Origin: CAYUVF01 sp964448045 | Lineage (GTDB): Bacteria; Bacteroidota; Rhodothermia; Rhodothermales; Salinibacteraceae | Reading direction: 5' to 3' | Assembly: GCA_964448045.1 (NCBI GenBank) | Contig: CAYUVF010000042.1 | Span: forward strand, 1 to 39,033 | DNA length: 39,033 bases | In this document: in pieces, positions 33,272-39,033 of the stretch | How positions within the stretch are numbered: the stretch's first letter is position 1 | Layout: every line of letters begins with the position of its first letter | Notes under the pieces: generated by a model | What the model was told of the DNA's origin: nothing | Database searches by the model: none | The model's input: the letters and a program-made list of their open reading frames with translations, nothing else | Translations under genes and position numbers: made by a program

Positions 33272-34345
33272 GTGGTTACCATCGATGGCACCCATGGCGA
33301 AGGCGGCGGACAGATCGTACGCACAGCCCTGTCGCTGGCGGCGCTCACGCAGACGCCTATTCGACTCCAGCGTATCCGCGCATCACGTCCGTCGCCGGGT
33401 CTGTCGCCGCAGCACCTCGCAGCCGCCCGCGCCCTCGGTACCGTGACCAACGCGTCGCTCTCTGGCGCCACGCTCCGCTCCACCGAACTCACGTTTGTCC
33501 CTCGCTGCTCCCCTCAAGCGGGAACGTACACGGTCGACGTGGCCGAAGCAGCCGCGAACGGCAGCGCGGGATCGGTGGCGCTGGTGCTTCAGGCCCTGCT
33601 ATGTCCGCTCGCCCTGGCTGACGGGGCCAGCACGGTGACCTTGAAGGGCGGGACGCATGTGCGATGGAGTCCCTCTCTTCACTTCATCCAACAAGTCTAT
33701 CTCCCAACACTTTCTGACATGGAAGTTCGGGCATCGGTTGAGGTGCAGCAATGCGGATTTTATCCGGCCGGGGGTGGCATAGTCCAGGGGGCTATTCCCG
33801 CTGCACGTCCGCCGCTGGCGCCGATCCGGCAGACCGACCGGGGTACGCTTCAGGTGGTTCGCGGAGAGGCGGTAAGCTGCAATCTGCCGTCGCACATCGC
33901 CGAGCGGATGGCTCGGCGCGCCGAGCAGGTGCTGCAGCGATCCGGGCTGGAGACGGCCATCGATCCAATTGTCGTCGAGAGTGCCGGAGCCGGTGCCGGG
34001 CTTTTCCTCGCGGCTCACTACGAGCACAGCCGGATCGGATGCATGGCCCTGGGGCGGCCCGGCCGGCCTGCTGAACAGGTCGCTGAAGACGCCTGCCAGG
34101 CCCTACTCGACCTCCACGATCAGGGCGCCCCGGTCGACCCGCACGTAGCGGATCAGCTGGTACTCCCGATGGCACTGGCCGAAGGACGATCTACCCTCCG
34201 TACACCGGAGCGCACTGGACACCTGCGAACCAACGCGCACATCATCCAGCAGCTCATCCCCGCCTCCATCGAACTGACCACCGACCCCGAGGGGATGACG
34301 CGCGTCGAGGTCGACGGCATCGGGTGGACCGAAAGTACCTCGTGA
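33272..34345 (+). CDS. rtcA: RNA 3'-terminal phosphate cyclase
   Basis: 357 residues, starting with GTG at 33272 (MVTIDGTHGEGGGQIVRTAL). RtcA converts RNA 3'-phosphate to 2',3'-cyclic phosphate through an enzyme-AMP step. Evidence: the GEGGGQIVR and LSPQHLAAARAL motifs, FYPAGGG, ADQLVLPMALAEG, and TGHLRTNAHI, whose His317 aligns with the AMP-linked catalytic His309 of E. coli RtcA. Usual length for the family. rtcB and the rtcR activator, its usual partners, are not next to it. It ends one base before the following convergent gene's stop, with no room for a terminator. Confidence 0.96.
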   Translation: MVTIDGTHGEGGGQIVRTALSLAALTQTPIRLQRIRASRPSPGLSPQHLAAARALGTVTNASLSGATLRSTELTFVPRCSPQAGTYTVDVAEAAANGSAGSVALVLQALLCPLALADGASTVTLKGGTHVRWSPSLHFIQQVYLPTLSDMEVRASVEVQQCGFYPAGGGIVQGAIPAARPPLAPIRQTDRGTLQVVRGEAVSCNLPSHIAERMARRAEQVLQRSGLETAIDPIVVESAGAGAGLFLAAHYEHSRIGCMALGRPGRPAEQVAEDACQALLDLHDQGAPVDPHVADQLVLPMALAEGRSTLRTPERTGHLRTNAHIIQQLIPASIELTTDPEGMTRVEVDGIGWTESTS

Positions 34346-34597
34346 TCAGAGCGAAGCCAGCGCGTCGGAGATGGTACCGGCGTCCACGTTTTGGTTGAAC
34401 GTCTCCATCGATACGTGATCGTCGAGCAGCACACACGTCCCGCGATCGGAAACCACGACGAAGCGCAGTTCGCCTTCGCTGGTTTCGTATTGCGCACTCA
34501 CGGAGCGCTCTTCCTCCTCGGCCTGCTCCCGAAAGCTCGCAATCGCATCGGCAGTGGGCGGGCCGTCGAGCGTGAAATCCGGATCTACGTTTGTCAT
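34346..34597 (-). CDS. Hypothetical small acidic protein
   Basis: 83 residues, not recognised. Acidic and mixed (AIASFREQAEEEERSVSAQY, then ETSEGELRFVVVSDRGTCVL). The last half has strand-like VVVSDRGTCVLLDDHVSM. No signal or membrane segment. The stop abuts the rtcA stop (convergent). It sits 57 bp downstream of alaS on the same strand and might be co-transcribed with it. Confidence 0.6.
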   Translation of the reverse strand: MTNVDPDFTLDGPPTADAIASFREQAEEEERSVSAQYETSEGELRFVVVSDRGTCVLLDDHVSMETFNQNVDAGTISDALASL

Positions 34598-34654
34598 CGT
34601 TGATTAGGCTCAGTTGAATCCAACATCAGTGACAGCTCGCGGTGGCTGAGTTGA

Positions 34655-37573
34655 TCAGTGCAGGCGCTCGTGGACGAGATCGGGCACGGCGGCCAGGACG
34701 TCATCCAGCTTCTCGGGCCGGCGGCCCCCGGCGGCGGCCAGCGTGGGCCGCCCCCCTCCGCCTCCGCCGAGGCGCTGCCCCAGGACCCCGACGAGGTCAC
34801 CTGCCTTGAGGCCGCGCTCCGAAATCAGATCGCCGGCGACGGTGGCGACGACGTAGACTTTGTCTTCATCGGACTGCGTGCTGCCGAGCACGCTTACGGC
34901 ACCATCGCCGAGGCGGTCGCGCAGCGTCTGGCCGAGCGCCTGAAGATCGTCCATGTCGGCCCCATCGATGCGACCGGTAACAATTTGTACGCCACCGACT
35001 TGCTTGGCCTCGGCGATAAACTGCTCGAGCTGATTCGCCATCTGGCTGCGCCGCAGCTCCTCGACTTCTTTGCGGAGGGCGCTGCGCTCCTCCAGCAGGT
35101 GCGCGACGACTTCGTCGAGCGACCCTTCGAGCGACGGGAACTGATGCCGCGCCCGCTCCAGCTCGTCCAGCTTCTGCTCGACGTGCTCCAGTGCCGCCTC
35201 GCCCGCGACAGCTTCCACGCGCCGCACGCCCGCGGCCACCGAGCCTTCCGAGAGGAAGCGGAAGAGCCCGATCTCGCCCGTAGCGTCGACGTGCGTGCCG
35301 CCGCAGAGCTCGACAGAGAAGTCGGAATCGAAGGTGATGACCCGCACTTCGTCGCCGTATTTTTCGCCGAAGAGCGCCATCGCGCCCCGCTCGATCGCCT
35401 CGTCGTACGGCACCGCGCGCTCTTCCCGCTTCGGGATGTTGCGCTGAATGGCTTCGTTGACCTGCACTTCGATGTCGTGCAGCTCCTCGTCGGTGAGGCC
35501 CTCGAAATGGCTAAAGTCGAACCGCAGCCGATCCGGCGCGACGAGCGAGCCTTTCTGCTGAACGTGCTCGCCCAGCATGTCGCGCAGCACCGCATGCATC
35601 AGATGCGTCGCCGTGTGATGCTTCTTGATACGCTCGCGCCGCGCGGCGTCGACCTCGGCGGTCACCGACGCTTCCACAGGAATTTCAGAATTAGAAGGAA
35701 GCTTGTTAATGTAGTGAACTATTTGACCTTGTTCTTTCTGAGTATCAAGCACACGAATCTGCTCATCCCCTACTCGAAGCACGCCTGTGTCACCTACCTG
35801 ACCACCACTTTCAGCATAAAATGGAGTTCGGTCAAGTGTTATTAAAATAGACTTTTCTTCGCCCGACCTAACTATTCTGACACGCCGTATCTGAGCATCC
35901 TCAACTTTCGTTGTGTCATATCCAACAAAAACTGAATGCTCCCCTTCTGTAATCCACTCACTTCCTATTATTTCACGTCCTTTAGCATCTGACGCCTCTG
36001 CCTTAACCTCTACTCCAACCTCAAACCCAGAAGCCAACCGCGCCCGGTTCTTCTGCCGCTCCATCAGCTTCTCGTAGTTGTCCATATCCACGCCGAGGCC
36101 TTCTTCGCGAGCCATCAGGCGGGTGAGGTCGATGGGGAAGCCGTACGTGTCGTGCAGCAGGAAGGCGACCTGTCCGGGCAACTGCCCCTCGCGCGCGGTG
36201 CGGGCAAAATGGCGGAGAAGGTCGCTGCGGCCCTCGGCGTCGACGTACGCCTTCTCCAGCAGATCCATCGCTTTGGGATCCTGCTGAAGTTCGCCGAGGA
36301 GCCGGTCGGTCACCTCGCCGTCTTTTCCGGCGAAGCTCTTGACGTGGGGCGTGATCTGTTCGAAAAACTCGATGCCGGTACCGAGCGTCTTCAGGAAGCT
36401 CTCCTCCTCCGAGCGGATGGCCTGCTCCAGGTACTCCTGCCGCTGCTCCAGCGCATCGAATTGCCCGCCCATCTTTTCGCGGAGCGGCTCCACGAGCTCG
36501 TGCAGAAACGGCTCGCGCAGGCCCAGCGTCTGATACCCGTAGCGGACGGCCCGGCGCAGGATCCGGCGAATGACGTAGCCGCGCCCGACGTTGCCGGGCG
36601 TGACGCCGTCGGCAATGGCGAAGGCGATGGCGCGGATGTGATCGGCCACGACGCGCAGGGCGATGCGGACCTTCTCTCGCTCGGCGTTGTCGTCCACGTC
36701 GATAGCGGTGTAACCCTGGATCTCCTCGCGCGGCGAGAGATCGGCGGCGGCCTGGAGGAGCGGGGCAAACAGATCCGTGTCGTAGGTGGAATCGCGGCCC
36801 TGCAGCACGGCGCAGATCCGCTCGAAGCCCATGCCGGTGTCCACGTGCTGATCGGCCAGCGGATCGAGGCTGCCGTCGGACTGCGCGTTGTACTGGATGA
36901 AGACGAGGTTCCAGATCTCCATCACGTGCGGATGATCGGCGTTGACGAGTGTGCGGCCCGGTTTCCGAGCGCGTTCCTCGTCGGAGCGCAGATCGATGTG
37001 CACCTCCGAGCACGGCCCGCACGGGCCGGTATCGCCCATCATCCAGAAGTTTTCCTTCGAGGGCTCGTAGAGGATGTGCTCCGGGTTGATGTCGGTTTCG
37101 CTGCGCCAGTAATCGGCGGCCTCGTCGTCGGGATCCAGGCCGAGTTCATCGTCACCCTCGTGGACGGTGGCAAACAGCCGATCCGGCTCCAACCCCCATT
37201 CGTGCACGAGCAGTTCCCACGCCCAGCGAATGGCCTCCTGCTTGAAGTAATCGCCGAAGCTCCAGTTGCCGAGCATCTCGAAGAAGGTGTGGTGGTACGT
37301 GTCGTGCCCCACCTCTTCGAGGTCGTTGTGCTTGCCCGAGACGCGCAGGCATTTCTGCGTGTCGGCGGCGCGATCGTAGTCGCGGCTGCCCGTGCCCAGA
37401 AACACATCCTTGAACTGGTTCATGCCCGCGTTCGTGAACAGCAGCGTGCTGTCGCCCTGCGGCACGAGCGAGTCGCTATCCACGATTTCGTGGTCCTTGT
37501 CGGCAAAAAACTGGAGGAACGCCTCGCGGATTTCCTCGGAGGTTTTAATGGTGGGCGTCGTCGGCGTACTCAT
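34655..37573 (-). CDS. alaS: Alanyl-tRNA synthetase
   Basis: 972 residues, starting at the ATG at 37573 (TIKTSEEIREAFLQFFADKD). Domain order is normal: class II catalytic core (FTNAGMNQFKDVFLG, WMMGDTGPCGPCSEVHIDL), tRNA-recognition region, beta-barrel, editing domain with HxxxH (His653, His657) and CGGTH (Cys757, His761) as probable zinc ligands, coiled linker, and a C-Ala domain ending in RLGGGGGGRPTLAAAGG. It charges tRNA-Ala and clears Ser/Gly mischarging. The segment encoding about residues 513-631 is AT-rich and codon-atypical but in frame. The gene precedes the small hypothetical gene downstream. Confidence 0.98.
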   Translation of the reverse strand: MSTPTTPTIKTSEEIREAFLQFFADKDHEIVDSDSLVPQGDSTLLFTNAGMNQFKDVFLGTGSRDYDRAADTQKCLRVSGKHNDLEEVGHDTYHHTFFEMLGNWSFGDYFKQEAIRWAWELLVHEWGLEPDRLFATVHEGDDELGLDPDDEAADYWRSETDINPEHILYEPSKENFWMMGDTGPCGPCSEVHIDLRSDEERARKPGRTLVNADHPHVMEIWNLVFIQYNAQSDGSLDPLADQHVDTGMGFERICAVLQGRDSTYDTDLFAPLLQAAADLSPREEIQGYTAIDVDDNAEREKVRIALRVVADHIRAIAFAIADGVTPGNVGRGYVIRRILRRAVRYGYQTLGLREPFLHELVEPLREKMGGQFDALEQRQEYLEQAIRSEEESFLKTLGTGIEFFEQITPHVKSFAGKDGEVTDRLLGELQQDPKAMDLLEKAYVDAEGRSDLLRHFARTAREGQLPGQVAFLLHDTYGFPIDLTRLMAREEGLGVDMDNYEKLMERQKNRARLASGFEVGVEVKAEASDAKGREIIGSEWITEGEHSVFVGYDTTKVEDAQIRRVRIVRSGEEKSILITLDRTPFYAESGGQVGDTGVLRVGDEQIRVLDTQKEQGQIVHYINKLPSNSEIPVEASVTAEVDAARRERIKKHHTATHLMHAVLRDMLGEHVQQKGSLVAPDRLRFDFSHFEGLTDEELHDIEVQVNEAIQRNIPKREERAVPYDEAIERGAMALFGEKYGDEVRVITFDSDFSVELCGGTHVDATGEIGLFRFLSEGSVAAGVRRVEAVAGEAALEHVEQKLDELERARHQFPSLEGSLDEVVAHLLEERSALRKEVEELRRSQMANQLEQFIAEAKQVGGVQIVTGRIDGADMDDLQALGQTLRDRLGDGAVSVLGSTQSDEDKVYVVATVAGDLISERGLKAGDLVGVLGQRLGGGGGGRPTLAAAGGRRPEKLDDVLAAVPDLVHERLH
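35680..36035. other. Low-GC mosaic patch inside alaS
   Basis: Hand counts give 131 G/C in 300 bases (43.7%) for 35701-36000, against about 63% at 35581-35640 and 58% at 36061-36120. The patch uses ATA, TTA and AGG codons (for example for the ILITL and RIVRS segments). The reading frame and AlaRS motifs such as FYAESGGQ are unbroken. A horizontally acquired segment by homologous recombination is the simplest reading. Confidence 0.7.
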
Positions 37574-37623
37574 GAAATGGCGTCAGCGGTGTGTATCGTT
37601 TAAAAGAGTATCGAGCGGGCGAT

Positions 37624-38145
37624 TCAGTCAGAAGAGGTGGAGGCGGCGAAAATCTCCTCCAGCGTGACCGTGATCTCGGTCGTGGGATCCTCGATGGCGC
37701 CTTCTGTGAAGGTCGTCGGTTTCAAATCATCCGTCAGCACCGTGATGGTCTGCAGCGAGGGCTGCACGATCCAGCACGAGCGCGTTCCGGCCGCGATCAT
37801 CTGCCGGGCTTTATCAACGAGATCCTGCGTGGACTGCGAGGGACTCTCGATTTCGACGGCCAGCAGCGGTGGCTCGGTCATCCGCACCTGATCCTGCGTG
37901 AAGTCGACAGGGATGGCTGCATATACACAAATATCCGGGGTGACGGGCAAGTCGCCCAGTTCCAGGGAAAGCTCACTGAGGATTGTGTATTGAGGTTCGT
38001 ATTTCGAAAGCGCGAGAATAAGCCGTTTCTGAGCGATACTGTGATTTAAACTCGGTATCGGCTTCCCTCGCTCTCGCGCGTAGTCAGATACGGTTGTTGT
38101 CGGTTCCATAATACGACCCTGTTTTGGTGATGCCTGCCGGCTCAT
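37624..38145 (-). CDS. Uma2-family (DUF820) PD-(D/E)XK-like protein
   Basis: 173 residues from the ATG at 38145, or 161 from ATG 38109 (MEPTTTVSDYARERG), where the domain begins. Uma2-type features: LNHSIAQKRLILALSKYEPQ, LPVTPDICVY (Asp of the active site), PPLLAVEIESPSQSTQDLVD (second acidic site) and AGTRSCWIVQPSLQTITVL. Uma2 proteins are restriction-endonuclease-like, often many per genome, with unproven activity. It stands alone 50 bp before alaS on the same strand. No partner restriction or transposase gene is near. Confidence 0.85.
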   Translation of the reverse strand: MSRQASPKQGRIMEPTTTVSDYARERGKPIPSLNHSIAQKRLILALSKYEPQYTILSELSLELGDLPVTPDICVYAAIPVDFTQDQVRMTEPPLLAVEIESPSQSTQDLVDKARQMIAAGTRSCWIVQPSLQTITVLTDDLKPTTFTEGAIEDPTTEITVTLEEIFAASTSSD

Positions 38146-38245
38146 TTAAATCACCGGCTGGAGTAGATGTACTATCGGTCGCGTGAAAACCCGTTCCGCC
38201 AGTACCGATGTGAAAGCCGCGAAAATGGCCCGGCCTCCAAGCGGC

Positions 38246-38872
38246 TCAGCGCTGATCGCTCGGCGGGGCCGGCGAAACGAACGGATGGTCCTCGACGAAG
38301 AAGCGCCACTCCCGCTCGACACCCTTGCTGATGCCAATGCGCGAGGAGGTGGCAATCGGCCCGTCGCCCTGCTCTTCAGGCGGAGCGAAATAGAGCGGTG
38401 GACGCGTCAGATCGGTGCCGTGCTGGGCGTCGTCGATGGCAAAGGCCTGTGTGAGCTTGCCGGGGCCGTTGGTGAGGTCCTCGGCGCGGCGAGCTGCTGG
38501 ACGGCGTACCTGCATGGCCTCCTGCCCCTCCAGCGGCTCCACGGCGCGGATGAGCACGCCCCCCCCGGTGCCCTCGGCTTCGGTAACGACGTTGAGGAGC
38601 CAGTGCATCCCGTAGATGAGGTAGACGTACGCGGTGCCGGGCGCTCGGAAGAGATCGGTGCCGCGGCCTTCGCGCTTCAGCTCGCCGGTGGACGGATCGA
38701 CGAGCCCCCAGCCGTGAAAGGCCGGGTCGTCCTGCGTGTACGCTTCCGTCTCGACGATGCGGCCGACGAGCATGCCGTCGGTCGGATGCTCCCGCACGAG
38801 CCGCGCGCCGATCAGGGCTCGGGCAACATCCAGCGTGGGTCGATCGAAATAGCGGGCTGGGAGTGGAGTCAT
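38246..38872 (-). CDS. 3-methyladenine DNA glycosylase, AAG/MPG family
   Basis: 208 residues from the ATG at 38872; a start at 38887 adds five residues. The monofunctional glycosylase removes alkylated purines in base excision repair. Family features: RYFDRPTLDVARALIG at the start, VETEAYTQDDPAFHGW (catalytic Glu in ETEAY), APGTAYVYLIYGMHWLLNVV, GVLIRAVEP, LTNGPGKLTQAFAI and SSRIGISKGVEREWRFFVED. Full length for the family. Spacing suggests its own transcript; it is separate from Uma2 by 100 bp. Confidence 0.95.
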   Translation of the reverse strand: MTPLPARYFDRPTLDVARALIGARLVREHPTDGMLVGRIVETEAYTQDDPAFHGWGLVDPSTGELKREGRGTDLFRAPGTAYVYLIYGMHWLLNVVTEAEGTGGGVLIRAVEPLEGQEAMQVRRPAARRAEDLTNGPGKLTQAFAIDDAQHGTDLTRPPLYFAPPEEQGDGPIATSSRIGISKGVEREWRFFVEDHPFVSPAPPSDQR

Positions 38873-38936
38873 GCCGTGCGTCTGCAAACCACAGATACGT
38901 GCGGATGCGTTGCCCTCGCCGTGAGGCGGCGCGTTG

Positions 38937-39033
38937 TCACCGGTTCAGCCGGTTAAAAATCTGATCCAGCTGCTTCTGCGCGATCCAGATTTGGCGTCGC
39001 GTTAATCCTGGACCCGAAGGGGGCGATGTCACC
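38937..39033 (-). CDS. C-terminal end of an unidentified gene
   Basis: An open minus-strand frame enters from the window edge and ends at TGA 38937. The visible tail is GLTRRQIWIAQKQLDQIFNR then LNR. It is helical and charged. Only 32 codons are visible, so the identity cannot be judged, but position and spacing before the glycosylase gene make a real coding end plausible. Confidence 0.35.
   Translation of the reverse strand, partial: VTSPPSGPGLTRRQIWIAQKQLDQIFNRLNR

Noticed and set aside
36152..37603. 483-codon plus-strand frame opposite alaS
   Set aside because: Antisense shadow of alaS.
1..39033. CRISPR array or defence island
   Set aside because: No regular direct-repeat/spacer pattern and no cas, restriction-modification or known defence genes were seen; Uma2 and an orphan antitoxin alone are not enough.

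Overview
The window looks like chromosomal DNA of a member of the Rhodothermota/Bacteroidota, probably close to the Salinibacter-Longibacter group. This is inferred from gene content, not from any search: a TonB-dependent receptor with a carboxypeptidase-regulatory-like domain, a PorD-type (DUF4835) type IX secretion protein, PorV-like and HhH-barrel outer membrane proteins, two S46 dipeptidyl-peptidases, GC-rich coding DNA and few clear Shine-Dalgarno sites.

Layout. 1-4340: a minus-strand unit of a secreted GH29 alpha-L-fucosidase followed by a TonB-dependent receptor that leaves the window, headed by two tandem LacI-type operator-like palindromes. 4527-7206: a decayed mobile-DNA zone with an IS5-type transposase remnant, IS-end-like inverted repeats, a helix-turn-helix gene, a tyrosine recombinase pseudogene and a strong terminator with no recognised gene before it. 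7244-9035: small minus-strand genes (STAS-like, Nudix, hypothetical, cold-shock). 9444-10661: a duplicated tRNA-Asp-terminator unit, yhbY and a DUF2267 protein. 11077-16878: a 1378-residue hybrid LOV/multi-PAS/GAF histidine kinase, its NarL-type response regulator and an alkaline-phosphatase-superfamily protein. 16885-21440: two tandem S46 peptidases. 21619-26362: tRNA-Leu, a solitary Phd/YefM antitoxin, porD, and two outer-membrane barrel genes, the second fused to HhH motifs. 26517-31225: a stand-alone receiver, two Zn-ribbon proteins, a gluzincin/beta-propeller/barrel protein and a 47-residue membrane protein. 31435-32789: an IS4-type element with 33-bp inverted repeats and a broken transposase. 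32982-39033: tRNA-Ser, rtcA, a hypothetical gene, alaS with an AT-rich internal patch, a Uma2-type nuclease, a 3-methyladenine DNA glycosylase and the tail of one further gene.

How the genes fit together. The fucosidase and receptor probably form a small glycan-use unit. The LOV kinase and NarL regulator form a probable two-component pair. PorD and its neighbours belong to cell-envelope export and outer membrane biogenesis. The S46 pair supplies dipeptides from extracellular peptides.

Most notable points: (1) the LOV domain keeps the adduct Cys and both flavin-binding Asn at exactly the Avena LOV2 spacing, but has Leu where the signal-transmitting Gln should be; (2) alaS carries a ~350-bp low-GC patch that stays in frame, suggesting intragenic recombination; (3) the tandem LacI-type operators before the fucosidase. 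I do not see a clearly novel defence or CRISPR system here.
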